Shown: positions 51,788-59,590, counted from the first letter of the stretch. The stretch is 64,000 bases of DNA from Acidobacteria bacterium RIFCSPLOWO2_12_FULL_66_21 (GCA_001767455.1 MELC01000060.1:87484-151483); one strand, 5' to 3'. Notes: generated from the letters alone by a model not told the origin. Translations and numbers: made by a program.

Positions 51788-52813
51788 ATGCCCCGTAACG
51801 CTGAAGTAATCCGGCAGTGGTCGATTCTCCGCGACCTGGAGTCGTCCAAGCGGGTGACCATCGACGACCTGGCGGAGCGCACCGGCGTGTCCACGCGCAC
51901 GATCCGGCGCGATCTCGAGGCGCTCCAGGCGGCGGGGTTTCCGCTGTTCGACGAGCAGTACGACGGCAAGCGCTACTGGACGCTCGAGCAGCGCGCGTTC
52001 AAGCGCCTGGACGACACGGGCTTCACGCTCGCGGAGCTGAGCGCGCTCTACTTCTCGCGCACGCTGGTCGAGTGCCTGGCGGCGACGCCGTTCCAGGCCG
52101 ACGTGCGCAACGCCTTCGACAAGCTCTCCGGCGCGCTGACGCCGGGCATGCGGCAGTTCCTCGATCGGCTTCCGCTCGTCATGCAGGCGAAGGCGGAGCC
52201 GGGAAGTCTCTCCGCCGCGGAATCAGCGTCGCCTGCGGCGCGGGGCCCGCGCGTGGCGCAGCTCCTCGATGCGACGCTGCATCACCGGAAGGTCGTGCTG
52301 CGGTATCACTCGTTCTCGAGCAACCGTGAAAAGGAGTACCTCGTCGAGCCGCAGCGGCTCGTGTTCGCGCAGGGCGGCTTGTATCTCGTCGCGTTCGTAG
52401 CCGAGTACGCGCAGCTTCGGACCTTCGCGGTCGAGCGGATGCTGGCGGTCTCGCTCACCGAGAATCGCTTCGAGCCGAAGGAGCTGCCGGAAGATGCGTT
52501 CGCGCATTCGCTGGGGGTCAACCAGGGAACGCCGGAGCGGATCGAGATCGCGTTCGAGCCGCGCATCGCGCGCTACGTCAAGGAGCGCGTGTGGCACCCG
52601 TCGCAGCAGACGCGCGAGGACGCGGACGGCACGCTGCACCTCACGCTGAACGTCTGCAACGACTGGGCGCTGCGAAGCTGGATCCTCGGCTTCGGCCCCC
52701 TCGCGCGCGTCATCGCGCCGCTAGAGCTCGCGACGCGGATCCTCGACGAGATCGACCGCGCCCGCTCGCACTACGTCCCGTCTCTCGACTTCGATCTACC
52801 TGCAGCCGAGTGA
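51788..52813 (+). CDS. WYL-domain transcriptional regulator
   Basis: A 341-residue regulator. Residues about 8-60 form a winged helix of the DeoR/HTH_11 kind (VTIDDLAERTGVSTRTIRRDLEAL). Residues about 155-225 form a WYL domain (HHRKVVLRYHSFSSNREKEYLVEPQRLVFAQGGLYLVAF), with a C-terminal WCX extension (IEIAFEPRIARYVKERVW, SWILGFGPLARVI). WYL proteins sense nucleic acids or nucleotides and regulate DNA-damage, phage-defence or metabolic genes. It follows a large inverted heptamer repeat. The adjacent target gene is not obvious. Confidence 0.88.
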   Translation: MPRNAEVIRQWSILRDLESSKRVTIDDLAERTGVSTRTIRRDLEALQAAGFPLFDEQYDGKRYWTLEQRAFKRLDDTGFTLAELSALYFSRTLVECLAATPFQADVRNAFDKLSGALTPGMRQFLDRLPLVMQAKAEPGSLSAAESASPAARGPRVAQLLDATLHHRKVVLRYHSFSSNREKEYLVEPQRLVFAQGGLYLVAFVAEYAQLRTFAVERMLAVSLTENRFEPKELPEDAFAHSLGVNQGTPERIEIAFEPRIARYVKERVWHPSQQTREDADGTLHLTLNVCNDWALRSWILGFGPLARVIAPLELATRILDEIDRARSHYVPSLDFDLPAAE

Positions 52814-53001
52814 CGGCGCACCTGCGGCGCGTCGGCAGGATTGCGTCTTGCTCCCTCTCGCTGCGCGGAACCCGATCGCAATAATTGCGGCTTCGGTCCA
52901 GTCCGGCCGTTGCAGTACCTGCGCGGGTAGACTCGTGCAACCAAGAATCCGTCGAACAAGGGCGCAACGTTTCGCCCGGCACTCTATTCGCAGGAGCGCG
53001 T

Positions 53002-53007
53002 TACAAT
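53002..53007 (+). promoter_or_regulatory. -10 box TACAAT of Uma2 gene
   Basis: TACAAT ends six bases before the ATG at 53014; a leaderless transcript is likely. The rest of 52814-53001 shows nothing notable. Confidence 0.5.
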
Positions 53008-53013
53008 GAGCGC

Positions 53014-53625
53014 ATGCCTGGCGGGGACGACATGAACGCGGCCGGCGGCGGACCTGCGCCTGATGCCGCGGCGGACCAGGGCGTGAAGCTCACCTACGAC
53101 GACTTCCTGCTGTTTCCCGACGACGGGCGGCGGCACGAGCTCATTGACGGGGAGCACTATGTGACGCCCTCGCCGAATATGCGGCATCAGCGAATCTCAC
53201 GAAATCTGACCCTCGCGATCGGGCGGTGGCTCGAGGAGCACCCAATTGGTGAGCTCTTCTACGCACCCCTGGACATTGTCTTCACGCGGTTCGACGTGGT
53301 CGAACCGGACCTCCTGTACATGTCGAACGCGCGCGCGGCGGAGATCGCGACAGCACCGCACCTGACGGGCGCCCCAGAGATCGTGATCGAAATTGGATCC
53401 CCCGGCACGAGAAAGCGTGACGAGACGATCAAGCGCCGTCTGTACGAACGCTCCGGCGTGTCGGAGTACTGGGTCGTGGATCCGGATCTGGATGCCATCC
53501 GCGTCTACCGGCGGAGCGGCGAACGATTCGAGCGGCCCGTCGAACTCTCCCGTGAAGCGGGCGACATTCTCGCCACCGCGCATCTGCCCGGCCTCGATCT
53601 AGCGCTCTCGCGAGTGTTCAGCTGA
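53014..53625 (+). CDS. Uma2 family (DUF820) putative endonuclease
   Basis: A 203-residue protein of the PD-(D/E)xK-fold Uma2 family: LTYDDFLLFPDDGRRHELIDGEHYV, VVEPDLLYMSN and VIEIGSPGTRKRDETIKRRLYERSGVSEYWVVDPDL hold the conserved D, E and K of the fold. Uma2 proteins are abundant in cyanobacteria and some Acidobacteriota; some are thought to be nucleases linked to mobile DNA, but activity is rarely shown. I chose the ATG at 53014 because of the -10 box; the ATG at 53032 is possible as well. Confidence 0.85.
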   Translation: MPGGDDMNAAGGGPAPDAAADQGVKLTYDDFLLFPDDGRRHELIDGEHYVTPSPNMRHQRISRNLTLAIGRWLEEHPIGELFYAPLDIVFTRFDVVEPDLLYMSNARAAEIATAPHLTGAPEIVIEIGSPGTRKRDETIKRRLYERSGVSEYWVVDPDLDAIRVYRRSGERFERPVELSREAGDILATAHLPGLDLALSRVFS

Positions 53626-53652
53626 CTCTCTCTGACCCAGCGGACCCGGGCC

Positions 53653-53726
53653 AATCCCGCTTCAGCGGGACGGCGTGATCCACGAGCCACGAGCTGCGAG
53701 CCACGAGCAACGAACCCCGAGTCCAA
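53653..53726. repeat. CCCGCTTCAGCGGGA module plus GAGCCAC heptamers
   Basis: A short palindrome and GGCGTGATCC are followed by period-7 units (gagccac, gagctgc, gagcaac, gaacccc). The left module also occurs at 50804 and 31943. Confidence 0.85.
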
Positions 53727-53741
53727 GCCGCGAGACTTGGG

Positions 53742-53747
53742 TATGCT
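53742..53747 (+). promoter_or_regulatory. -10 box TATGCT
   Basis: Ends six bases before the ATG of the WYL regulator at 53754; probable leaderless start. Confidence 0.45.
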
Positions 53748-53753
53748 GGTGCA

Positions 53754-54449
53754 ATGACCCGGACCGAGCGGCTCCTGGCACTCCTTCAGCTTCTGCGGCG
53801 TCATCGCCGTCCGGTGACCGGCCGTCAGCTCGCCGGTGAAATGTCCGTGTCGCTGCGGACCGTCTATCGCGACATCGCGACGCTCGTCGCGCAGGGGGCG
53901 CCGATCGAGGGAGAAGCGGGAATCGGGTTCATCCTGCGGCCGGGGTTTCTCCTGCCGCCGCTGATGTTCAAGGACGAAGAGATCGAAGCGATCGTGCTCG
54001 GATCGCGGTGGGTGTCGCAGTTGCCTGACGCGACGCTGTCCCGCGCGGCGACGGACGCGCTGGCCAAGATCGAATCCGTGCTGCCGCGCGAGCTGCGCGA
54101 GCGGGCCGAGTACTCCGGCCTCTTCCCGGTCCCGCGCGCGTCGGTCCTCGCCGACACGGTGGACGGCGCGGTGCTGCGCCGCGCGATCCGCGACGAGCGC
54201 AAGCTCCGCATCATCTATCACAACGACCAGGGAGTGCAGACCGCGCGAGTGGTCTGGCCGCTCGCGATCGGCTTCTACGATCGCCTGCGCGTGCTGGTCG
54301 CCTGGTGCGAGCTGCGCACCGGCTTCCGTCACTTCCGCACGGACCGCATCCAGTCGGCGGACCTCCTGGACGAGCCGCTGCCGCGCGGGCGCCAGGCGCT
54401 CCTGGCGGACTGGCGTCGGGGCGAGGGACTCCCCGAGCCACAGCGATGA
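53754..54449 (+). CDS. YafY-type WYL-domain transcriptional regulator
   Basis: A 231-residue regulator of the YafY type. The N-terminal winged helix (TRTERLLALLQLLRRHRRPVTGRQLAGEMSVSLRTVYRDIATL) is followed by a WYL domain (AIRDERKLRIIYHNDQGVQTARVVWPLAIGFYDRLRVLVAWCELR). It lacks the long WCX tail of the other WYL protein at 51788. In many bacteria YafY-type genes sit beside a glyoxalase/VOC gene, as here (45 bases downstream), which suggests that it controls that gene. Confidence 0.88.
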   Translation: MTRTERLLALLQLLRRHRRPVTGRQLAGEMSVSLRTVYRDIATLVAQGAPIEGEAGIGFILRPGFLLPPLMFKDEEIEAIVLGSRWVSQLPDATLSRAATDALAKIESVLPRELRERAEYSGLFPVPRASVLADTVDGAVLRRAIRDERKLRIIYHNDQGVQTARVVWPLAIGFYDRLRVLVAWCELRTGFRHFRTDRIQSADLLDEPLPRGRQALLADWRRGEGLPEPQR

Positions 54450-54482
54450 CGACTGCTGACAGGATCTGACACAGGCGTCCCG

Positions 54483-54488
54483 TAGGAT
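54483..54488 (+). promoter_or_regulatory. -10 box TAGGAT of VOC gene
   Basis: Ends six bases before the ATG at 54495; probable leaderless start independent of the WYL gene. Confidence 0.5.
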
Positions 54489-54494
54489 GCTCCC

Positions 54495-54890
54495 ATGTCC
54501 AAGCAAGAGCGCCTCCAACTGAAGCATCTCACCCCCGTGCTGGTGGTCGATCGCGTGGAGCCGTGCGTCGCGTTCTGGGTCGAGCGGCTGGGCTTCGTGC
54601 AGGAGAACCAGGTGCCGGGGCCGGACGGCGCCCTCGTCTTCGCGAGCGTGAAGTCCGGCGACGTCGAGGTCATGTACCAGACGCGCGCGAGCGTCGAGGC
54701 GGACATGGGCGCGCCTGCCGCCGGCACGGCGAGCGTGCTGTTCATCACCACGGACGATCTGGACGCGGTCGAGCGTGCGGTCGCCGGCGCCCCCGTCGTC
54801 AAGCCGCGCCACCAGACGTTCTATGGCAGCACCGAGCTCTACATCCGCGAACCCGGCGGCCACGTCGTCGGCTTCGCCCGGTTTGCCTGA
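54495..54890 (+). CDS. VOC (glyoxalase/bleomycin-resistance) family protein
   Basis: A 131-residue protein with the paired beta-alpha-beta-beta-beta units of the vicinal-oxygen-chelate fold: LTPVLVVDRVEPCVAFWVERLGF at the N-terminus and STELYIREPGGHVVGFA at the C-terminus, where E and H could be metal ligands. Members are metal-dependent isomerases, dioxygenases or antibiotic-binding proteins. The usual Q/H ligand at the start of the first unit is not evident, so catalysis is uncertain. Its TGA overlaps the ATG of the next gene (TGATG). Confidence 0.82.
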   Translation: MSKQERLQLKHLTPVLVVDRVEPCVAFWVERLGFVQENQVPGPDGALVFASVKSGDVEVMYQTRASVEADMGAPAAGTASVLFITTDDLDAVERAVAGAPVVKPRHQTFYGSTELYIREPGGHVVGFARFA

Positions 54891-55234
54891 TGACAAAGCG
54901 ATCACCTGCCGCGCAGCCGTTGAGGACTGCCACACCGCGTCGACCTGCTGCCAAACGCGAGCGCAAGCTCGAGGATCTTGTCTCTATCGGCCCCGCCATG
55001 CGTCGCGACTTCAGCAGGCTTGGCGTCAACAGCGTCGAGCAGCTCGCGCGCCGCAGTCCGAAGCGGCTCTACGACGAGTTGTGCCGCCGGACCGGGCAGC
55101 GTCAGGATCCCTGCGTGCTGGACACCTTCCGTGCGGCCGTCGCGCAGGCACAGGATCCCGATCTGCCGATTGAGTACTGTGTCTGGTGGTTCTGGAGCCG
55201 CGTGAGAAAGGGTGAAGTCCCGCCTCCCCGCTGA
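54890..55234 (+). CDS. Helix-hairpin-helix protein (Cdd1/pathogenicity-locus type)
   Basis: A 114-residue protein that starts within the stop of the VOC gene. The core KLEDLVSIGPAMRRDFSRLGVNSVEQLARRSPKRLYDELCRRTGQRQDPCVLDTFRAAV...YCVWWFWSRVRK matches the Cdd1 family, which contains a helix-hairpin-helix motif of the DNA-binding type (GPAMRRDFSRLGV). The N-terminal 20 residues are partly encoded by a degenerate copy of the dispersed GCAGCC-CT-AGG-CTGCC palindrome (54911-54933). Family function is unknown; despite the name there is no evidence for virulence here. Confidence 0.82.
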   Translation: MTKRSPAAQPLRTATPRRPAAKRERKLEDLVSIGPAMRRDFSRLGVNSVEQLARRSPKRLYDELCRRTGQRQDPCVLDTFRAAVAQAQDPDLPIEYCVWWFWSRVRKGEVPPPR

Positions 55235-55239
55235 AGCGG

Positions 55240-55371
55240 GACCGCGCGAGCCCCGAGCCCCGAGACCCGAGCCAGCCGCCTTCGCGCCATGCGCTTCCGC
55301 CTTCGCGGAACGCTTCGGCGGGACAAGTCCGCGGGCCAAGCGAGCTGCGAGCTGCGAGCTGCGTCGCAGCT
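55240..55371. repeat. Heptamers flanking a REP-like core
   Basis: GAGCCCC-type units, then GCCGCCTTCGCGCCATGCGC, TTCCGCCTTCGCGGAACGC and TTCGGCGGG, then GAGCTGC units running into the 3' end of the cytochrome gene. The core is the inverse of the insertion in addA. Confidence 0.85.
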
Positions 55372-56121
55372 CTACGTGTTGTCTTTCTTGTGGCACTCGG
55401 TGCACTTGACCGGCGCCTTCTTCCCTTTCGCGTTCTCGGCTTTGTGGCAGTCGATGCACGTTCCGGACTGTGCCGCGGGGTTGTGAAACGCGGCCTGGTA
55501 CTTCGTCTTCATCGGCGGGACCGCCGCCTTCGTGTGGCACTCCGAGCAGGCCTGTTGCGGCGCGGCGGCGGGCTTCTCCGGCTTCGACGCGTGGTGGCAT
55601 GTCTCGCACTTGTTGCCGGCCCGAGCCACGTGCTGCTTGTGCTCCAACCGAACCCCACCCAACAGAGAACCTGTCAGGACCGCAACGTCCTTGGGCATGA
55701 CCTTCTTCGGTGCGGCCGGAACAGGTTTCTGAGGCGTGCTCTCCACCGTCGGGGCCGGCTTCGGTTCCGGGGGGCGAGCGGGTTCGGCTTTTGGCTCGGG
55801 CACCACAACAGGTGCCGGAGTCACCGGCGGCGGCTCCTTCTTCGCGCTCTGAGGGAGAGCCGGTTTCGGAGCTGGTGCAGAACGCGCTGGGACCGGTTGT
55901 GCAGGAGTCGGCCTGGCCTCAGGTGCCGCAGGCGCCGCCGCCTGTGGGGCACGCGTGGGTTCTGCGGCCTGAGCCTGAGGTGGAGCACTTGTCGTGCTGG
56001 CACTCTCCGCGGATTTCTTCTCCGTGCAGCCGGCGAACACGACAAGCAAGGCGAGCAACGCGATCGCACATCCGGCCGGTCTTTTCGTCGTGGGTTCCAT
56101 CTTGAACATGCCTTTCTTCAA
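55372..56121 (-). CDS. Tetraheme c-type cytochrome lipoprotein
   Basis: A 249-residue exported lipoprotein: lipobox VVFAGC near residue 30, then a 100-residue spacer very rich in A/P/K (PVPARSAPAPKPALPQ). The C-terminal cytochrome domain has four CxxCH heme sites: CETCH, CSECH, CIDCH, CTECH, with extra histidines (LEHKQHVARA, AAFHNPAA) as distal ligands. The pattern is that of cytochrome c3/c7-type carriers, which move electrons in the periplasm. The TTG at 56121 has the best ribosome-binding site (GAAGGTG); ATGs at 56109 and 56100 are alternatives. The partner oxidoreductase is not in the window. Confidence 0.82.
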   Translation of the reverse strand: MKKGMFKMEPTTKRPAGCAIALLALLVVFAGCTEKKSAESASTTSAPPQAQAAEPTRAPQAAAPAAPEARPTPAQPVPARSAPAPKPALPQSAKKEPPPVTPAPVVVPEPKAEPARPPEPKPAPTVESTPQKPVPAAPKKVMPKDVAVLTGSLLGGVRLEHKQHVARAGNKCETCHHASKPEKPAAAPQQACSECHTKAAVPPMKTKYQAAFHNPAAQSGTCIDCHKAENAKGKKAPVKCTECHKKDNT

Positions 56122-56245
56122 CGGGCACCTTCATTCTGGCGCGGAGTCTCTATAATCACAATTCGTGATCTTGAAGATTCAATCGCGATCGGCGCTGGCG
56201 TGAAATAACCCAAGGCCTTCGGTATACTCTCCATCTGAGGGTCTT

Positions 56246-56324
56246 CGAGCATGACGTTTTGACTGCGGACTCTCAGTACCGCCCGCTGAATTCTCTCGAC
56301 ATCAACCGAAGTCTTCACCTGCAT
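56246..56324 (-). pseudogene. 5' remnant of an ORF6N-domain gene
   Basis: ATG at 56324, then VKTSVDVERIQRAVLRVRSQNVML, almost identical to the start of the intact ORF6N gene at 63150-63683 (TLVDVERIQRAVLRVRSQNVML). After that the homology stops. It is the left edge of the accessory array and now lies in the upstream region of the cytochrome gene. Confidence 0.75.
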
Positions 56325-56330
56325 CCTGAC

Positions 56331-56345
56331 GACGATGGCATCGTC
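56331..56345. repeat. Shared palindrome GACGATGGCATCGTC (copy A)
   Basis: Directly upstream of the ORF6N remnant, as at 63694. A degenerate GCAGATTCTCA lies at 56399. Confidence 0.85.
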
Positions 56346-56417
56346 CTCGAGACGAGCACAAGACGAAAGATCTGCGACATCGCACACCTGACGAGTACGC
56401 AGATTCTCACGCCCGTC

Positions 56418-57410
56418 ATGGCTGAGGCGCGGATCCTGAAAGTGTGTGCGTCACACCGTCTGCGGTGGTATCGTCGTCGCTCGATCGAGAACAGGCTGGA
56501 GAGCGACGTGCCCCTTCCGCAGACCTTCGAATCCTTTCTGCAGATGCCGTCAAGGGCGCTCGCCTATCGCAAGTGCCGCTCCCTGGCCGAAGACTCTACC
56601 GCCCCGGGCGTTCTTCTTCTCCATGGTGGTCCCGGCACAGGAAAGACGCATCTGCTGCGCGCGGTCGCTCACGCCGCGCGCCGCCGCCGCTGGTCGTGCC
56701 GCGTCGAGGAGACCCGAACCGCTGATCTCGTGACGAACGTCGTACGGAAACTGACGTCGCAACCGACGACGGCCGCGTCACGGGGTCGCTACGATGATGT
56801 CGATCTCCTCATCGTCGATGACCTCCAATGGCTCGTCGCGAAAACCGCGACCCAGCGCTACGTCGCAGAGCTGTTCCGCCGCACGGTGGACGCTGGCGCG
56901 AGCGTCGTCTGCGCCAGCGGCGTGGCGCCGCGAGCGTTGCCCGAACTCTCGGACGTTCTCGCCGCCGAGCCGTCATACCAGCCGGTCGCGATGGGACCGG
57001 TTCCGCAGCGGGAACTGCATCGGACGATCCGGTATCTCGCGGACCTGCACGGAGTTCCGCTGTCAGCTTCCACCGTGCGCCTCCTCGCCGAGCGGTGCGG
57101 TGGCGACGTCGGCCGGATTCACGGACTCGTCGCCCAGTTCACCGCGGCTGTCCAGTGGCCGACGAGCGAAGCACGCGCGGCGGAACGAGAAGACGCCCGA
57201 GGCAGGCCTGCCACATACACGCACCCTCACCGGCTTCGAGGTCGGTGGCGCATCGCCAATCCACGTCAGTTCGAGCTTGGTGCGCGTGCTCATGCGAGGA
57301 AGCCGTCCATCGAGAGCGTGGTTTCCGGAAATGCTTTACGCACGGCTTTGTCTTCGGTCACGAGAGGCACGGACAGCTCTTTCGAGAGCGCGACGAACTC
57401 GGCATCGTAG
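56418..57410 (+). CDS. DnaA-like AAA+ ATPase, probably 3'-truncated
   Basis: A protein of about 330 residues from the ATG at 56418; the frame is open further upstream into the ORF6N remnant. PLPQTFESFLQMPSRALAYRK and GVLLLHGGPGTGKTHLLRAVAHAAR correspond to the start and Walker A of DnaA domain III; DLLIVDDLQWLV is Walker B. RYLADLHGVPLS...LLAERCGGDVGRIHGLV matches the lid. The DNA-binding domain IV is missing: after about residue 255 (position 57180) the sequence becomes unlike DnaA and overlaps the minus-strand PIN gene. It may load a helicase or target a partner, or be a remnant. Domain I of DnaA occurs separately at 61196. Confidence 0.65.
   Translation: MAEARILKVCASHRLRWYRRRSIENRLESDVPLPQTFESFLQMPSRALAYRKCRSLAEDSTAPGVLLLHGGPGTGKTHLLRAVAHAARRRRWSCRVEETRTADLVTNVVRKLTSQPTTAASRGRYDDVDLLIVDDLQWLVAKTATQRYVAELFRRTVDAGASVVCASGVAPRALPELSDVLAAEPSYQPVAMGPVPQRELHRTIRYLADLHGVPLSASTVRLLAERCGGDVGRIHGLVAQFTAAVQWPTSEARAAEREDARGRPATYTHPHRLRGRWRIANPRQFELGARAHARKPSIESVVSGNALRTALSSVTRGTDSSFESATNSAS
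57231..57293 (-). pseudogene. N-terminal scar of a type III DNA methyltransferase gene
   Basis: ATG at 57293, overlapping the TGA of the PIN gene. The 21 residues MSTRTKLELTWIGDAPPTSK resemble the start of type III modification subunits (KLELTWIGK...). Then the homology ends, at the junction with the DnaA-like gene. It suggests that a deletion joined the two. Confidence 0.4.
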
Positions 57411-57691
57411 GCCGACAATCGCGTCGCTTCGATGACCTTGAGGACAGCGTCGCTGGACACCAGGTGCTCGCAGCCTGCCAGCGCTTCCTCGACCTGCCGC
57501 ATGACGCGGCATGCCTGGGCGGCCGAGAGACTGCCATCGCGCAGGTAGCCCGCAAGAATGCTGCGCATCTCCGACCGCCACAGCACGGGCACATGCCACT
57601 CCGGATCCTTCACGCGCACACGCTGTGCCAGCCCGGTCATCGGGCCGTTCAGCCAGCAGTACGCGATCACGTTGCTGTCGACGACGATCAC
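57290..57691 (-). CDS. PIN-domain toxin (VapC/FitB-like)
   Basis: A 133-residue protein. The GTG at 57691 overlaps the stop of the antitoxin gene (GTGA). The PIN motifs are VIVVDSNVIAYCW (first Asp), WRSEMRSIL (Glu), LSAYDAEFVALSKEL (Asp) and LVTEDKAVRKAFP (last Asp), all acidic residues needed for metal-dependent RNA cleavage. Toxins of this type cut tRNA or rRNA when the antitoxin is degraded. It is the second gene of a two-gene unit with a ribbon-helix-helix antitoxin and its operator. Confidence 0.88.
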   Translation of the reverse strand: MIVVDSNVIAYCWLNGPMTGLAQRVRVKDPEWHVPVLWRSEMRSILAGYLRDGSLSAAQACRVMRQVEEALAGCEHLVSSDAVLKVIEATRLSAYDAEFVALSKELSVPLVTEDKAVRKAFPETTLSMDGFLA

Positions 57692-57924
57692 GCGCGGCCC
57701 TGGCGCTTGTAGCGAGCCACGCGCTGATGGGCCACGCGCGGCAATCGCGCGGCAAATGCCCGGAGCGTCTCGGCGTGCGCAATCGGATCGAGCACGGGCC
57801 GGCTGATGTCCTGTTCGAGCCGCACGAGGATCTCGCTGTTCAGACTGCGGCGATTGCGCGCGGCGCTCGCCTTGAGCCGCGCGTGCAGGTCCTCCGGGAT
57901 GTTCTTGAGTGTCAGTGTCGGCAT
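57688..57924 (-). CDS. FitA-like ribbon-helix-helix antitoxin
   Basis: A 78-residue protein. The N-terminal MPTLTLKNIPEDLHARLKASAARNRRSLNSEILVRLE is the standard FitA/Arc-type ribbon-helix-helix DNA-binding domain. The C-terminal HAETLRAFAARLPRVAHQRV would wrap the toxin. It is followed with overlap by the PIN toxin gene. Upstream is a perfect inverted repeat overlapping the -10 box, consistent with self-repression. Confidence 0.88.
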   Translation of the reverse strand: MPTLTLKNIPEDLHARLKASAARNRRSLNSEILVRLEQDISRPVLDPIAHAETLRAFAARLPRVAHQRVARYKRQGRA

Positions 57925-57935
57925 GGGGCACCATT

Positions 57936-57960
57936 ATGGAACCAGAATGGTTCCATTCTA
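57936..57960 (-). promoter_or_regulatory. Operator/promoter of the PIN toxin-antitoxin pair
   Basis: ATGGAACC-AGAAT-GGTTCCAT (57936-57956) is an inverted repeat with 8-bp arms. It overlaps a minus-strand TAGAAT -10 box (57955-57960), 12-36 bases before the antitoxin ATG. Confidence 0.75.
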
Positions 57961-58018
57961 CCGCAGCTCCCACCTCATCGACGAAGACCGCGACTCGAAG
58001 CCGAGACGATCATGGAAC

Positions 58019-58107
58019 ATGATCATCTAACGCCGTTCATGATCATGTTAACGCATCATGATCACGTTTCGCCCTGGATATTGACCATCAAGGACTTGTG
58101 ATGATCA
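58019..58107. promoter_or_regulatory. Four spaced ATGATCA sites
   Basis: ATGATCA at 58019, 58039, 58058 and 58101; the first three are spaced by 19-20 bases, two helical turns. It could be an operator array between the 3' end of fic and the antitoxin promoter. Confidence 0.45.
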
Positions 58108-58110
58108 CGT

Positions 58111-59046
58111 TCATCTCTTCCGATCGCGTTTCTCCCACGTCGCGTCGCGGCCGGCCTTGACGCAGGCGATGCGGCGTTTCCGGCGCAGCTCCGCCAGCAC
58201 CCGGTTGATCGTCGGTCGGCTCACCGCTGGACAGGCGCGTTCGAGGTCCGCGTAGCGGAAGTGCTTCGGCAGCCGATCGACGGCGTCCACGATCAGTTGC
58301 CGCTTCGCACCGCGGCGGGCCGTGTGGCTCCCGACCCGCTGTTCGAACTCCTGATACGCCGCCAGCAGGTTCACGCCCAGGAGGAACTGCCACCACGGCG
58401 TCAGCGAGTGCTTCCCTTCGTGCCAACCCTGGGATGAGCTGTAGAGCGCGTCGTGGTAACCGTCCTTGTGCTGTTCGACCATCGTCTCGAGGCTGATGTA
58501 CCGCCCGACCTCGTACCCCGCCTTGTACAAGAGGAGCAGCGTCAGCAGCCTGGCCATCCGCCCGTTGCCGTCGGTGAAGGGATGGATGCAGAGGAAGTCG
58601 AGCACGTATGCGCCAATCAAGAGCAGGCGATCGACGTCGCCGGCCTGCCAGGCGGCGTTGAACCGCGCGTGCAGGTCGTCCATCGCCTGCGATGTCCGGT
58701 GCGCTGCGACGGGAGTGAATCGCACGACCTCGCTGCCGTCGGCGCGCTTCTCCGTGATGGTGTTGTCGCCGGCCTTCCAGCGGCCGCCTTGCCCTGGCAC
58801 GAACTTGTAGAGGTCCCGGTGAAGCTGGAGGACAACGTTCGAGGAGAGTGGGATGTGTTGATGACGTGTGTGGATCGTCGTGAGCACGTCTCGATAGCCG
58901 GCAATTTCCTGTTCGGAGCGGTTCTGTGGCTTCGTTCTTCCCGCGACCAGCTCTTTGATCCGGTCGTGCGGCGCGACGACCCCTTCAATCCGGTTCGACG
59001 ACTCCGTACTCTGAATGATCGCGGATTGCCGGAGCGCCTCGATCAC
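58111..59046 (-). CDS. Fic-family protein with N-terminal inhibitory motif
   Basis: At least 311 residues. The Fic motif HPFTDGNGRMARLL begins at H155 and is intact, so AMP transfer to target proteins is expected. SSNRIEGV near residue 15 matches the inhibitory (S/T)xxxE(G/N) helix, placing the autoinhibition on the same chain (class II). The C-terminal part (RYADLERACPAVSRPTINRVLAEL) is a winged-helix domain. Coding-like sequence SYDEAIADIIQQSPQ continues upstream of the GTG at 59046, without a canonical start, so the true N-terminus may have been changed by recombination. Confidence 0.87.
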   Translation of the reverse strand: MIEALRQSAIIQSTESSNRIEGVVAPHDRIKELVAGRTKPQNRSEQEIAGYRDVLTTIHTRHQHIPLSSNVVLQLHRDLYKFVPGQGGRWKAGDNTITEKRADGSEVVRFTPVAAHRTSQAMDDLHARFNAAWQAGDVDRLLLIGAYVLDFLCIHPFTDGNGRMARLLTLLLLYKAGYEVGRYISLETMVEQHKDGYHDALYSSSQGWHEGKHSLTPWWQFLLGVNLLAAYQEFEQRVGSHTARRGAKRQLIVDAVDRLPKHFRYADLERACPAVSRPTINRVLAELRRKRRIACVKAGRDATWEKRDRKR

Positions 59047-59146
59047 CTGCGGCGATTGCTGGATGATGTCGGCAATGGCTTCATCATAGCTGACTTGGGG
59101 CGGCGACGACGCCCACGGTGAGCGGCATGAAGATTCCGATCAAGAC

Positions 59147-59191
59147 GACGATGGCATCGGCGGCGGCCGAAATCAATATGGCGGAATCTGC
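59147..59191. repeat. Shared leader module (copy C): GACGATGGCATCGG and GCGGAATCTGC
   Basis: Between the HNH gene and fic, in front of fic. It is nearly identical to copy I at 63694-63738. Confidence 0.85.
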
Positions 59192-59453
59192 AATCCAGGG
59201 TTGAGCGCGATACGGGAGGTCGAGCCGTGGATTGCGGAGCGAGCCACCGCTCTCACGCGAGCCTTCGAAACAACGAATAGCGCTCTTCGAGGAACTCGCG
59301 TCTGGGCCAGGCGCCGTGTCGGGCCGGCAATTGGATCTGCTGGCCATGGAAGCCCTGAATGCCATGAATCAGCATCGGTCCGTCGATCTCCGTCAGGACG
59401 TCGGGTCTGACCTCGATGACGTAATCCGGGGTGACGCCCAGAATGTGCGCGTC
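59147..59453. repeat. Large direct repeat, copy 1 (about 307 bp)
   Basis: Matches 63694-64000 with scattered substitutions. It contains the shared leader module and the 3' part of the HNH gene; the second copy continues past the window end. Confidence 0.95.
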
Positions 59454-59582
59454 GAACGCGCGATGATGGAGCGAGCACAGGGCAATGCCGTTCGGCACGA
59501 TCGGCTCTCCCCGCGGATGGCCATCGGGCAGCCGGTGAACGTCAACCGCTCGGGCGCGTCGCCGACGACGTGAACGGGCCAC
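59253..59582 (-). CDS. HNH endonuclease, N-terminally truncated
   Basis: 109 residues. VDVHRLPDGHPRGEPIVPNGIALCSLHHRAFD contains the H-N-H residues of the endonuclease fold, and the C-terminal part (LGVTPDYVIEV, FHGQQIQLPARHG, PRREFLEERYSLFRRLA) is typical of HNH restriction-type enzymes. Full-length relatives have a longer N-terminal domain, missing here; a possible N-terminal remnant is at 61451. The GTG at 59582 is therefore a substitute start and the product is probably inactive or altered. A second copy lies at the window end. Confidence 0.65.
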   Translation of the reverse strand: MARSRRRRRARAVDVHRLPDGHPRGEPIVPNGIALCSLHHRAFDAHILGVTPDYVIEVRPDVLTEIDGPMLIHGIQGFHGQQIQLPARHGAWPRREFLEERYSLFRRLA

Positions 59583-59590
59583 TCAGGAAA

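Noticed and set aside
55372..56121. Plus-strand frame of 272 codons opposite the cytochrome gene
   Set aside because: Antisense of a gene with four CxxCH motifs and a lipobox; no own features.
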